The notes beneath the pieces were generated by a model that saw only the letters and a list, made by a program, of their open reading frames with translations, had not been told where the DNA came from and searched no databases. The position numbers and the translations under genes were made by a program. A stretch of 64,000 nucleotides of DNA from Dimorphilus gyrociliatus (lineage: Eukaryota > Annelida > Polychaeta > Dinophilidae). Positions 11,294-23,192 of the stretch are shown here, piece by piece (positions within the stretch are counted from its first letter, which is position 1; the number at the start of each line of letters is the position of its first letter). The stretch covers positions 3,302,408-3,366,407 of the forward strand of contig CAJFCJ010000006.1 of the NCBI GenBank assembly GCA_904063045.1, read 5' to 3'.

Positions 11294-12163
11294 CGATGCT
11301 TATGTCCCTGTATTACTCGTTAATTGATATGCTTATCCTCGTAGTGACTCTATTCTGCAAATGCCTGCAATGGTTTTATGTAAAAACTATATGGTACCCG
11401 TCCCGCACCTTTCTCTGATTGGCTGAAATCGATGTATGCGGATTGCGACTAGGCTGATCTTCTCGGTGTTAGCACTGTTCGCGAGCCGAAAAAAATCCCT
11501 GTAAAATTATGTAAATAAACACATAGCGTTCATTAAACAAGTCGTTAGAAAATTGAACGAACGTGACTTCTATTTTAGAAAGGAATCAATGGGATTTAAA
11601 GTGTATCTTGATCATATTTTCATATATTGTATTGTTATAATATTACCTAATTTTACTTTTAATTTTATTTGTGTATCTTATCTAATCATTTTCAAAATCG
11701 ATAAAAAATAAAAGTAGAAACAGATTAATAAACAAATTGTAATTTTTTTGTCGTTTGACTAAAAAAATACAATTATCATTATTCATAAATCCGATTAGTA
11801 GGAGCAAATTCTTAAAATCGCATGTCAACGTTTGATCGAACGATCAAACGTCTATTATAAATACCATCATAAGAGAGGCGGAGAGAGAGAGAGAAAGGAT
11901 GAGGCAGAAAGGCAGAGAGATCGTTGCCTTTAAAGACGAGATTTGTTTGCCTACGTCATAGAGTGGGAAAATGCAGTGAGGTCACGACTAAACTAGGCTA
12001 ATTGTTTTGTATGCTTGTTTTTTCCCAATTCTATAATCGACCTTGTGTTAAAGAAGTAGGTTATATTTTTTATATTTATGGCAAATTTATCATTGAAAAA
12101 AAAACGTGAGAAATACAGACAAACAACAATCGCTTAAGAAACGATGTAATTAACCTAAAATAT
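11294..12163. promoter_or_regulatory. TSC22D upstream region with a hairpin palindrome and GA-rich tract
   Basis: No gene is seen. At 11828-11851 there is a near-perfect inverted repeat: arms ACGTTTGATCG and CGATCAAACGT around a two-base AA spacer. Downstream, about 11877-11900, is a GA-rich run. The 3'UTR of HSPA13 probably occupies the right end. Confidence 0.5.
11828..11851. repeat. Inverted repeat, 11-bp arms, 2-bp spacer
   Basis: The left arm ACGTTTGATCG and right arm CGATCAAACGT are exact reverse complements around AA. It lies 535 bp upstream of the TSC22D start. It could form a hairpin or bind a dimeric factor. Confidence 0.9.
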
Positions 12164-13633
12164 TTAGGATATATGAATTTTCCTAACTGATGTTCGAGCC
12201 TCTACAGCTGAAACTTGCAGAGGCCATGCTCCACCTATAACTCCTGCCTGAACTGCAACGCCACTAACGACAGCTAATTCCGGGTCAATGCTCGTATTAG
12301 GCTTTTTACCAAAAAATTCAGCTAATAATTTACGTACGGACGGTGTCCTTGTCGAGCCTCCAACTAGAACAACCTCATCGATATCTTCTGGCTCCATTTT
12401 AACAAAATCAATAACCCGCTTAATTGGTTCGAGTACCTTTTTTACCAGGTCACTAATAAGATCTTCAAAAATCTCTCTTTTGATTGTAAAATGAAAAGTC
12501 TCGCCATTGAGAGTTTTTAATGGTAAGACTATCTTTGACGTCATCTCTGATGACAACACCCTTTTAGTTTTCTCAACTAACATTCTCAATGAGTTTATAT
12601 CCGATAAATCCAGTGTATTTATTTTGTATTTCTGCTTGATCTGAGTAATTAAATATTGCAACAACCTTTCATTGAAATCTTGACCACCAAGATGATTATT
12701 ACCAGCCATACCCATCGTGATAAACATCCCTCCTTGGACATTTAATAGAGACACATCTAATGTTCCACCTCCTAGGTCAACAACCAAGACATAGGAAATA
12801 TCAGGTTTTTTATGCAAACCATAGGCCAATGCAGCAGCAGTTGGTTCGTTAATTACCCTCAATATATCTATACCAGCAATCTTTGCAGCATGAATAGTAG
12901 CGTTTCTTTGATCTTCATTAAATTCGGCGGGCACTGACATTACTCCTAAAGTAACCTTCTTTTCTAATGCTTTCTCAGCAGTTGATTTCAAGTTATCTAT
13001 TACTCTCGATCCAATAAACTCAGGACTGACTAAAGTATCAATATCTTTTGGTTTCTCAACGAGCTTATATCTTATTTGACCGTACTCGTCAGCTACCATT
13101 TGAAATGAGTATCTTGAAGCTTCTTTTTCTAATTCTGACTTTTTAAACTTTTTACCAATGAATCGTTTGGCGTCATATATAGTGCTATCTGGAGAGCCTA
13201 TAGCTTGAGCTTTATACCCAACAACCACGTCATTTTCACTAAATGCCACAACGCTTGGAATGCATTGATCCCCGTCTCTATTTTCTAGTATCTTTACTTT
13301 TCCCGTTCCAGCTTGATAGACACCCACGCACGAATATGTTGTTCCTAATAGTAGAAATATTCGAATGGTATTTTGTAAAAGAAAAACAACAGTTACTCTT
13401 TACCTAAATCTATTCCAACTATGCCGGGCTTGGGAGGTGGTAGAAATTTTTGGGACATGTATCCAGCGAAAAGCACCGCTAATATCGATCCACCTGATGA
13501 GCGTTTAAAATGAAATTATGAAGTATAAAACAATTGTTTTAAAACATTTAATCTACAAAGTTTTTAAATATTCTAATAGGATCCTATCTTTATAAATATA
13601 ATAACCGATTATTGTTATAGTAGTTGAGGACAT
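12164..13633 (-). CDS. HSPA13: HSPA13 (Stch), microsomal Hsp70-like ATPase
   Basis: HSPA13 is a membrane-anchored ER Hsp70 relative that has the ATPase domain but no substrate-binding domain. Three exons (13633-13606, 13493-13404, 13344-12164) give 432 residues against 471 in human. The first two encode a signal anchor (TITIIGGSILAVLFAGYMSQ) that aligns with the human N-terminus. Then come phosphate-1 (GIDLGTTYSCVGVY), the block VPAEFNEDQRN, INEPTAAALAYGLHK, phosphate-2 (DLGGGTLDVSLLN) and the adenosine motif (VVLVGGSTRTPSVRKLL). The protein ends soon after GGAWPLQVSAVEA, as human does, confirming the missing C-terminal domain. The length difference is mostly an internal acidic insert of the human protein. 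The start comes from a 28-nt first exon whose phase and hydrophobicity fit. Confidence 0.93.
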
Positions 13634-13784
13634 AGCTAATTCAAGAACCAGCTGTTTCGTATTCTCGAGTTAATTTTTTGTCATCGTAGCATAACGACTA
13701 TTTTACATATATCAAAGAAAACTGGTAAATTAGGGTGAAGGTCGTAATATTTCACAAATATTTTTGGGTAAGTTAATGTTTTAA

Positions 13785-14378
13785 ATGGCTTCTTCCTATG
13801 AAGAAATAAGCTTTAATCTTTCATCGGATCTGATTAAATATCTAAAAAGTGTATGCGAATCCGGGGAACTATCAAAATCTAATTGTGATCGATTATTGAA
13901 GCTTATCGAAGAGAATGATAGCATTCCATTGTCACTTTTGTATGAAACGACTTCACAAATTAATGGAAAAGGACTTAATCAGGCGCTATTGACTACAGAA
14001 ATGATTATTCCAAGTCCGAAACCTCCTCAGAGAAGTAAGGAGCTAGAAGACCGCTTAGTTCGCTTAAGATTGGAAGCTGAAGAAAGAGAGTACAAGCAAA
14101 TGACAAAGAATGTCAGTCTATCATCAAATGCAGAATCAATAGCATCTGATTTCGCTAAATCTCAGAAAGAAATGAACAAACAAATTATGATGATGTTTAA
14201 TTTTATGGGTACCGTAATCGGTTCAGCAGTTTTTGCTTACGTTGTTAGCGGTTCAATTATGGGAGAAGGAAACATAAGTTTCCAAATGTTAGCTGCCCTA
14301 CTTACAGGAACTTTAGTGTTTTTCGCTGATTTGTATTTCATTGTCAAAGCTGATAGTCAGTCGGAAAAGAAGAACTAA
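13785..14378 (+). CDS. TMEM199: TMEM199 / Vma12-type V-ATPase assembly factor
   Basis: A single-exon frame of 197 residues. TMEM199 is the animal counterpart of yeast Vma12, an ER protein needed to assemble the V-ATPase membrane sector. The cytosolic part contains PSPKPPQRSKELEDRLVRLR followed by EEREYKQMTKNV, aligning with human KPPRNPELVARLEKI and NEEYKRITRNV. The C-terminal half has two membrane segments (FMGTVIGSAVFAYVVSGSIM and MLAALLTGTLVFFADLYFIV) that form a hairpin as in the family. It shares a 151-bp divergent promoter with HSPA13, and CAPS2 begins 72 bp after its stop. I see no AATAAA in that short gap. Confidence 0.88.
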   Translation: MASSYEEISFNLSSDLIKYLKSVCESGELSKSNCDRLLKLIEENDSIPLSLLYETTSQINGKGLNQALLTTEMIIPSPKPPQRSKELEDRLVRLRLEAEEREYKQMTKNVSLSSNAESIASDFAKSQKEMNKQIMMMFNFMGTVIGSAVFAYVVSGSIMGEGNISFQMLAALLTGTLVFFADLYFIVKADSQSEKKN

Positions 14379-14450
14379 ATACATTGTTTAATATATATTT
14401 TGCCTCTATCTTGCGAATTGGTAATGAATTTCGTAATTAACAGATTAGCC

Positions 14451-17026
14451 ATGGACTACAATCACCGGGGAAGTAGGCCTAATAGTAGTCGTAATCCTAT
14501 TACGGTTAGCTTAAAATTTTAATTCAACTAGATTTAGATGCTAAAAAAATATTTAAATTAGGGTAGAGAAATGAGAAGAACTGATGAAAGGGACAGAAGG
14601 AATCGACCTGAAGGGTAAATGATATAATTGTAAATATATCTTATGATTTCATGATTGAAGCGTTTAGGGTTCCTGCCCTCAATTTAGGAAGATTAGGCGA
14701 TGTTGGGGTAGATGTGTCGGGAACTCCGATAGAGATAGCTCCTTTGGACTATAATCTTAAAACACCGAATTCCGCTTCAACAATAAGGTAGTTGGCTTGA
14801 TCAAATACTAAAGTGTTTCATATATAAAATGGACATAGTAGTTGATATTCTAATTGTAAAAAAAAAAAAACAGCTGGGGAACTCCTAGTTCTTCTGTAAT
14901 GCATCCATACGTTTTGAAAAAGATGAAAGAAGTAAGCAAAAAAAGCATCCAAATAATATAAAAAATATTTATATGGTTTCGTTTAGAAAAATCCATCAGA
15001 TTCTAAAGTTATTCCCGATGATTTACGACCTCCATCAGCAAAGTACAGGGAGATGTATGATCAATATTCTAATGATATGAAAAACGGCTATAAGAAGCAG
15101 ATGAAAATGCCACAAACCGAAATTTCTAATGTAAATTAAGATATATTTAATAAGAATTTAGTCTTTGCTTAATTAGAAAATTTTAATCCGTAGGAAGATA
15201 TTGATAGAGAAATCGAGCGCTTAAAGATTGGACTAGAAGTTACCGATGCTGAAAGCGATCTAACAAGAGATATGATGCAGAAAACATGGACAAAACAACC
15301 TTATTCTAAGGCGCAAATGTCGAAAAGAGCTGATATGGTCAGTAAGAGAAAAGCAATCGTTCTATCATGCTGTATACCGTACAATCAGCTATTAGATTCT
15401 TATCTATCCAAACTTTTCTTTTACCCTATGATAGGAAGAATTAGCAGAGGAAAAGCGTAGGCTTAAGTTAGTTGAAACCGTCATGATTGATCAATTATCC
15501 AGGTAAATTATATTTCATTTCATGTCTATTCATCGCTGAAATTTTTTACTCTATAGGGCTGTAATTTGTGATCCGGAACAAAATGAGTTAACGCAACATA
15601 GGCCTAAAGATTTTCAAATGGGAATGAAGAAGGGTGCTTTAAGAGCACTGCACAACAGCAAGTAATTTTTTAATTTAAGCGTCAGCTGTATTTGATACTA
15701 AAGTACGTCTTTTTATAACTGACAGAGTTAAAACATCCGCCACTGCAACGGAGAATCTTTTATCACATAAAGTATCATTTGGAGCTAGAATTTTATCTCG
15801 AAATGGCAAAGATTCAATACGACAGTTAACTGGCTTCTTTTTCGGTATAGACAACAGTATTACTGTATATGAATTTAAAACCTTTGGGAAAAGGTTAGAT
15901 AATTAAATAATTATTTCTTAATCAAGAAATACTAATTAAAATATAAAACAGTTCAAAGGCTTTACCTTTTTTGAAAAGAAACGTATATAAACATTTAAAA
16001 GGACCAAGAAAAGGAGAAAACTATACAGTTCTTGATATTGTTGAAGGAAATATATTATACTTTAATACGCAAAATCAAACTCTACCGCAAACATTTAGAG
16101 AAAGCTCTATCGTTACTATGAAAGTGGGAACAACTGATAATTCTGCTCGAGAGATGCTATTGTGAGTAATTTTTTTTTAAATAGATACCTGTTGAACTTA
16201 TTGTCCTATTTTATTTCAGGAGCGAAGCTCCATCACTATCTGATAAGGAAATTGAAATTAAGCGTCTTCTATACAAAATTCAAAGTAATTAGTATCATTT
16301 GTTGAAGTCTAATTATTTTACTTTTTTGCTTTTAAGGGCTTTCTCAAAGTCAATTGAAGAGAAGAGGAATTCGAATTTTCACAGGCCTTGCCAGACATTT
16401 TCACTCCTTAGATGAAAATGGAGATGGCAAATTAAATAGATTTTGTCTTGAAAAATCACTGATAGAATTCAAACTTGAATTACCAACTGATGTAAGAATA
16501 ATAATTTCTATATTACGAGATAAATTTCCAATTATTTTCCCATTCTACCTTTAGCTACAGGACGATTTGTGGGAAATCTTGGATGAAAATAATGATGGCG
16601 TTGTCGATTATTCGGTATATATGAGAACAGTTCTGGGTTCAATGAACGAAACGAGGCATAAGATTGTTAGGAAAGCTTGGCAAAATATGGATGGTGGGTC
16701 TAATGGTACAATTCCCATAAGTACCTTAGCGAGATTTTATCACGCTTATAAACATCCCCAAGTCGTAAATAGTAAGTTTGTTGATTCAGAATAATTCGCC
16801 TTTCAACAGAAAATCAATGAAAAAAATCTCATTTTATCTTGTTTCTTTTATAGAAGAAATTAAGGAAGAGGAATGTTGTCAACAATTTTTAAATTCGTTT
16901 TCGGATGGTGTTGATCCTGGATATGTTTCGTTTCCAGAGTTTGAGCTATATTACGATGGTCTCAGTATTTGTATTGACAACGATTGCGATTTTATAAATA
17001 TTTTATCCAATTCGTGGGGAGTTTAA
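14451..17026 (+). CDS. CAPS2: Calcyphosine-2-like protein with DM10-like region and EF-hands
   Basis: About a dozen small exons splice in frame from ATG 14451 to TAA 17024-17026. The N-terminal part is a lysine/arginine-rich linker. A DM10-like block (about 15728-16160) reads SFGARILSRNGKDSIRQLTG, then FFFGIDNSITVYEFK, matching human CAPS2 GARIISKNGRDACRELIGFFF. The C-terminal half is an EF-hand array (RRGIRIFTGLARHFHSLDEN, EILDENNDGVVDY, KAWQNMDGGSNGT) ending DFINILSNSWGV, like human EDFVNILRTPWGI. The first two loops have D-x-N-x-D-G but lack an acidic residue at position 12, so calcium binding may be weak. The family is associated with cilia. AATAAA at 17160-17165 is a likely poly(A) signal. 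Acceptor-like AACAG at 14439-14443 lies just before the ATG. Confidence 0.87.
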
Positions 17027-17461
17027 ATGTAATACTTAATTTGTTAGTGTTTGTCAATATCCGTCCAAAACTTTTATTCCGTCCTGTTTACACTTAGTAT
17101 ATAATTGCTATATTTGTATATGTTAAATTGTCACCCAACATTACAGTCGTTTTAAATTGAATAAAATATATCTTCTTAGCAGAATGTGCATTGTGATATC
17201 TGTTTAAAAGTAGACGTCCAAGAAACACTGTGTCAACTAGATTTAAAGATAGTGACCGAGATTTCACAAAGAACATGTATTAACTGTAGAAAAAAACAAA
17301 AAAAAAATCAAACAAAGAGTGACAAAAGGAATTCAAAAGAAGTGGAAAGTTATTTTGTAACAAAGTATCCTTTTGGGAAAAGTGATTGTTAAAGCAGAAT
17401 AGAAATGAAATGTATAGTACTTATGAGAAATGTGAAAGATGTCTTTGTCGGGAAACAGCGA
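17027..17461. other. Convergent 3' ends of CAPS2 and FKBP11
   Basis: Presumed 3'UTRs. AATAAA at 17160-17165 serves CAPS2. The open frame at 17186-17392 is short and has no recognisable homology. Confidence 0.5.
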
Positions 17462-18587
17462 TTATTTTTTCTTTATTTTCTTCTCAACTTTTTTCTCTAC
17501 TTTTCTTTCCTGCTTCATTTTTCTTTTTGATTCTTTTCTTTGCTCGTCTTCCCTTTTATATTTCTTATAGACAATATAGACAATATAAACGCCAAACACA
17601 GGAAAGCTGAATATAAAATAATTTGATATTTGAAATAAGAAATAATACTTTAAGTTATTGACCTTATCAATTTTAGAAATTGGAAAACTGAAACCATAAA
17701 CTTATCAACTACATTCTTTTGTTGTTTTCTTTCCAATGTAACCTCAAAAATCAAAGTCGAATCAGCTGTTTATTTTTGATAATATACTAAATGACAAATT
17801 TAGAATTTAATTATTGACGTACGTGGAATAACTGGGGGATGTCCATTGGGACCATAGGCTAAATGGGGAGGAATGGTGAGAACCCTAGTTGCACTAATAA
17901 GTAAAATAAAAATTGACAATTAACAAGATTTTATATAATTAAACAAGCTTTCATCTCTTACCCAATACACATTCCAATAATCCCTCTTTCCATACCCGGA
18001 ATTACATTTCTTGCTCCAATTTCAAACGTCAATGGCTCTCCTCTCTCTTTTGAAGAATCAAAAAGTTTTCCATTCTTCAACTTACCCTAAAAGATTTATG
18101 TTTTTAACACTGAAAAAGGGAAATGTCGTATTTTATTTATATACTAACTGTATAGTGAATAGATACCACATCGCCTACATCAACTTTATTGGAACATTCT
18201 TCTGGTCCAGACTATAAAGTACATATATACAGTATATATATAAATATATTAATATTATTGAATATTAATATTTTTATGTTTAAAAACGCTATTATAAACA
18301 AAAAATATTAATATCATATAAACAATTACTATTATAATAAACTGAAATAAAATTTGTATGAATGAAAGTGCTCCGTTATTAACAAAAAAATGCTTTTTCC
18401 ATTAAATGAAACTAGAAAAAGCCGACGTTACATGTAAGATGTTTATTCGTTGAGAGCATTTTTAAGGTTTTTATGAAATTACTACCATGTGTTTGACCGC
18501 AACATTCTCCATTGAACCGGCTTTACAATGCACATTATAAATAGTTAAAATTGCATATGTGAATATCACTAATTTCTTTAAGATCAT
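17462..18587 (-). CDS. FKBP11: FKBP11-type membrane-anchored ER peptidyl-prolyl isomerase
   Basis: Six exons (18587-18486, 18211-18149, 18086-17962, 17893-17823, 17765-17663, 17606-17462) give 202 residues; human FKBP11 has 201. A signal peptide (MILKKLVIFTYAILTIYNVHC) precedes the FKBP domain: VVSIHYTGKLKNGKLFDSS, then VIPGMERGIIGMCIG, then IPPHLAYGPNGHPPVIPPDS with IFEV. A stretch resembling the human LKLVKG region leads into a membrane segment (FPVFGVYIVYIVY) and a long basic tail ending in lysines, the FKBP11 signature. A tempting early stop at 17800-17802 is avoided by the donor CCAC/GTACGT, which restores the IPPDSTLIFEV block. It acts in the ER lumen on secretory clients. Confidence 0.9.
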
Positions 18588-18933
18588 AACTATAATAGTA
18601 CTTCAGTTCAGCCAATATCGTTTGAGGAATATGGAATACTCTATAAAATTCAACTGGTAGACAAAGGTCAAGGCCGCTACATGTTTAGTTTTACCTGTAC
18701 CGTTTGATTAGAAGTTTTTCTCATAGGAAGAAAACGAAGAAGATCAGTATATTTTTCTGATCTTGAGATAGACGCAGAAGAATAACTGTTTTTATTAAAT
18801 GTGGACTTTCTCATTTTAAAATCGTTTGAGATCGGCGAGTTACACTCGCTAAGAGTTATCATTACCTTTTTTTTTAAAAATTTGGTAAGAGAAGAGAATC
18901 GAGATAACTGTAAGAAACACCTGAATCCAAAGA
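18588..18933. promoter_or_regulatory. Divergent promoter of FKBP11 and gliotactin
   Basis: A 346-bp gap between two oppositely directed start codons. No motif stands out. An opposite-strand open frame at 18677-18949 overlaps the gliotactin first exon and has no recognisable protein. Confidence 0.4.
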
Positions 18934-21895
18934 ATGATGAAAGAGACAATATCTTTCTCTAAAAAAACATGGACTTTTTGCTTTTTTGGTAGTTTTTTTA
19001 CCTTATCAAATGTCTTATCTCAAGGAGTCTATAAACCGGAGAGACCGTTTGACCCTCCAATTGATGTCAGACCAGATCAGAAACCACCATGGCATCCAGA
19101 CATTTTTGAAGATTCTGTGGTAGTTAGAACGGAATATGGAAAAGTAAGAGGATTTAGCGTTCCGTGGGATATATGGGATAATGACTGGCGATGGGATTGG
19201 TAAATAACTAATTATAGAATGATAAAGTTAATAAAAATTAACATGATATCCGTTTTGCTATTTAGGAATGAACAGCCGATATGGTATCAAAGAAGAATAA
19301 ATTGTTTTTTAGGTGTTCCTTATGCATCTCCGCCCGTTGGACGTTTAAGATTCAAAGTATGAGAATTATCAGATAATTGCGCTAAATGCCTAATAAACAT
19401 TTTTCATTATTTAATGCTAATAGAAAGCCGAAAGACCCGTTTGGCCTGAAACGCTAGAAGCTAGAGAGTACAAGCCAGCTTGTCCACAAACACTTGATTT
19501 CATCAAATATGATATACCGTCTTTTACTAAAGAGAATATCAGCGAGGATTGTCTATATTTAAACATCTTTACCCCTAATGTTTGTTTAATTGACTGTTTT
19601 ATTATTATACTAACTAATAACTGTACAACCTTTAAAATAGTACACGGATGTCGCTAGTAGACCATATAATTACAAGTATCCTGGTAATAATACTCTATAG
19701 AAATAGTTATATTTTACAGTTCATAATCTATTTTTTGATCCATTAGTACTTGTTTGGTTTCATGGTGGTGATTTTGTCTCCGGTACTGCTCAACAACATC
19801 CCGGTCATGTAATAGCAACGAAAGAAGTTATATATGTTTCAGTAAATTATCGTCTTGGAGCACTTGGTACAAAGATTTAATAACTATATGAAAGTGTTTG
19901 AATAACCACTCCTTCATAAACAGGGTTTTTGTCTTTGGAAGATGAATATGGACCTGGAAATTATGGTTTATGGGATCAGCATAGGGCTTTAGATTTTATA
20001 AGAAGAAATATCGAATATTTTCAAGGTAATCCAGACAATATAACTATCATTGGAGATGGAGCTGGAGCTGCTAGCGTTGGTCTGCATTTAATTTCACCAA
20101 TTTATCAAGATATTCGTAAGTAAACATTCTACTCTTTAAGCGTCTTTTCAAGATTTCGATAAAATTTTACAACTTTTCAGCCTACAAATACTTTCATAGT
20201 GCTATTTTAATGAGTGGTTCCGAAATAAGTACTTTTGGTTTAGTAGATCCATTTTGGGAACCTAAACTCTATGCTAAAAAACTCGGCGATATGTTATCTT
20301 GCCCAACTTTTGACTCTATTTTAATGATGAATTGTTTACGAGACTCTGACAAAATATCTTGGGAACAAATAGTAGAGTATCAACATAAAGTTCAACCTAA
20401 CGTATGTAAAAGCTTTCATATCTAAACATGTTTGTAATAAAAATCCCTCTATAGAACGGAAAATTGGGATATGTCTGGGGTCCAACATTAGATTCCCACT
20501 ATGCGGGAGATTATTTCCCTTTTCTGCCTCTCTACCCAAGAGATGCCAGAATTCAAAAGAAGTTTATAAGCGTTCCTATGCTTATAGGAATAAATGCTAT
20601 GGATGGTGGATATAGAGCATGTAAGTCACTTAAGCTTTTCTTCTACATTGTATATCGTAACAATATATTGACATCATCTCTTTGATATTCAAACAGCTAA
20701 ACTTGTGGGTAATTTAGAACATGGAATGTTTAAAGCGGATTTTGAAGAATTTATTGCTGATATGCTTCTCAGATGGAAAACTTTGGATATCTATAGGCCT
20801 AGAGTGCAAGAATCAATAGAATTTCAGTACACGTGGTGGCCCAATCCCGAAAATACAACTGCTAGAGCCCAGGAATTTATAAGAGTAATATATTTGTTTT
20901 AGATAGAAAAAAGGATTTACTATTAATTCTAATTGCCCTCTATAGATGATAACAGATATAGAATTTGGAGAGCCAATGGATACTGTTGTTAAGTCTAATG
21001 TTGAGGAATCACCGAGTACTTATATGTACGTATTCCACTATAGATCATGGTATAATCATCTACCATTTTGGATGGGTATGTTTTGTAATAGCAAAAACAA
21101 CATTCAAGCGTATGAAATATGTTCTGTAATATCTTTATCAGGTCAAACCCGGTCGGCTGCTGTCCCTTACATGCTGGGATTTCCGTTTTTTAACGAAACG
21201 CTTTTTAATAATTCACAAGTTATTCAACATCATTATTATGATTATGAGGATCGTAATATTAGTGATGCAATGATGAATATGTGGACCAATTTTATGAAAT
21301 ATGGGTAGGTTTTATTAATTCTAAACCAAGTCTAGAGTATTTTTTTTATTCAAACAAATTTTATTTTTAGGGAACCAACACCTAACGTCACTTATAATAT
21401 AACTTGGCATCCTTTTAATACCCATAATTTATCCTATCTCGTCCTAGACGAATGGAGCTACACGTGGTTTAATTACAGGCAAAGACATTATAGTTTTTGG
21501 AGGGATTACTTTCCAACCATAACAAAACAAGATTACTGTCAGTAACTCTGTAATATAGATTATTTAAATATTTTAACGGCCTGTTTTTATTCTCCTCTAA
21601 AGTATTCCCAACTCCGAAACCTACTCCTTTGGGTTTTGTCTATATGGTATCGACGATATCTATCGGGTCAATAGTTGCTTGTTTACTGGTCGTGGTTGTT
21701 CTGTTAGGAGTCTGCATATATTATGAGACAAGGAGAAGAAGATTGTTAAATGAATTTAGAGAACATGAACTACCAGAAACGTTCCATGTCGATACACTAT
21801 CATCGATGGGAACAATGCATACTTCACTAAGTAGCGGACCGATCGTCTATAAGAGACCTGGTTATCGAAGTAAATACCACGAGACAGAATCTTAG
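18934..21895 (+). CDS. Gli: Gliotactin-like, catalytically dead cholinesterase-fold adhesion protein
   Basis: About fourteen exons, separated by 50-100 bp introns, encode a type I membrane protein. An N-terminal signal (FCFFGSFFTLSNVLS) precedes an acetylcholinesterase-like ectodomain: CFLGVPYASPPVGRLRF, SEDCLYLNIFTPN, VLVWFHGGDFVSGT, VNYRLGALGFLS, PGNYGLWDQHRALDFI. The nucleophile elbow reads GDGAGAAS, so the catalytic Ser is missing, as in neuroligins and gliotactin. Blocks such as WWPNPENTT, MYVFHY, DRNISDAMMNMWTNFMKYGE and NYRQ-x4-FW-x2-YFPTI match my recollection of Drosophila gliotactin better than neuroligin. A TM helix (IVACLLVVVVLLGVCIYYE) and a short cytoplasmic tail follow, ending HETES without a classic PDZ ligand. 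Gliotactin marks tricellular (septate) junctions in insects. The last ectodomain donor is GTCAGT after GATTACT. Confidence 0.82.
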
Positions 21896-22275
21896 CTCAA
21901 AAAGACTATATAAATTAAATATTACTGTTCAAAAAAAACAAATAATATATATCTATATATAGTAATAACAAGTCTTTTTTTACTGTTTATACGCATTGTC
22001 AAATATGAAGACTATGTCGAATACCTTGAACTATGTTGTGCATAAATTCTCGCTTGAGTATTTTAATTATTGCAAACTTTTCATAAAAATATAAGTATAA
22101 GATTAAATTTTGTTACAATAAGCATTGATTAAACAGATACTTTCTAGAATAAGCCATTATACATGATATGAAAGTGCGGAAGAAGAGGAAAGAAAGAAAG
22201 AGAGGGAGCGAGCGAGAGAATAAAAAATAAAGACAGAAAAAGAAGTGAAGAGAAAGTAATTAATGAATTTTTATT
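21896..22275. other. Convergent 3' region of gliotactin and COPZ
   Basis: No gene seen. An AATAAA on the minus strand at 22275-22270 directly follows the COPZ stop. A GA-rich run lies around 22180-22220. Confidence 0.5.
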
Positions 22276-23192
22276 TTAATTTCTCAAAAGAGACCATTTA
22301 AATTGATCTTTTGCGGTTTGAAGAACCTAAAAAATCAAGTAAAAGATTTTAGCCGAATTAGTTAAAATTTATAAAAGAATTTTTCTAAATAAAATAATCA
22401 ACTTAAAATTCGTACAATTCTTCTGTTTTAGCTATAAAGTAATAATAGGATAGTGTCTTATAATCTCTTACTTGTGCAACTGTTTGCTCTCCAAGTGAAA
22501 TATCATCACCTTTAAGTGCACATCTACTTGCAATAGTTTGATAATCGTTTTCTAATATAATGCTATTTGAAAAGAAGAAATATTTAAATATATATTTTGC
22601 TGATTTTAATAAGTAATTAATAAAATACAAACCCTTGATCGCAAATTTCATCTAGTATTAAACATATGCTATCCATATTATCCAATAAACAGCTTTTTTC
22701 AACATTTTTCTTCAACAAGGAGTTAACAGAGTCATAAAGTGTCGTTAAGACACTTTGGAGAATCAACTAAACACAATAACTTTTAATATAAAATACGAAA
22801 TTAAATAAAAAGAAATAACCTCATTCTCGCTTGAACTTCCAACAACATAGAAAAATAAATCCACATTTCCTCTATAAACAATTGTCAAATTGTCTAATAT
22901 TGTTATCTCGGCTAAGTAATAAAAAGCAAAAAAATTAAAGAATGAATACCATCAAGCAGAAATAGATTTTTTTGCTTACAGCTTGCTCTATGTGTTTTAT
23001 TAAAAAGATTCTTTTCCCATTGTCTTTGTTCTTTTGTAGTTGGGAATATATCATCAAAGTACTATCGAAAGATATTTCCTTAAATAATATTAGTCAATAT
23101 TTTCTAAGAAAATTCACCTTGGCTATCATACGATTTCCATCGTTATCAAGTATTATAATTGCTTTTATCGTATAGAGGGTTGGCTCCTGCAT
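22276..23192 (-). CDS. COPZ1: Coatomer subunit zeta
   Basis: Six exons (23192-23118, 23061-22980, 22911-22820, 22766-22633, 22562-22472, 22326-22276) give 174 residues; human zeta-1 has 177. Zeta is the small subunit of the COPI F-subcomplex in Golgi-to-ER transport. It follows the family end to end: [104 protein letters not shown]. The last exon ([16 protein letters not shown]) aligns with human VLQSAKEQIKWSLLR. That exon is easily missed, because reading through donor CAA/GTAAGA gives a false C-terminus ending at 22403. Confidence 0.94.

Noticed and set aside
17386-17610. Plus-strand frame with hydrophobic stretch
   Set aside because: It is the antisense shadow of the FKBP11 membrane segment and lysine tail.
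17800-17822. Early stop in FKBP11 after VIPRTSIIKF
   Set aside because: The donor CCAC/GTACGT joins to an exon giving PPDSTLIFEV, as in all FKBP domains.
22403-22471. C-terminal tail of COPZ read through without splicing
   Set aside because: Donor CAA/GTAAGA and a downstream exon encoding [16 protein letters not shown] restore the conserved end.
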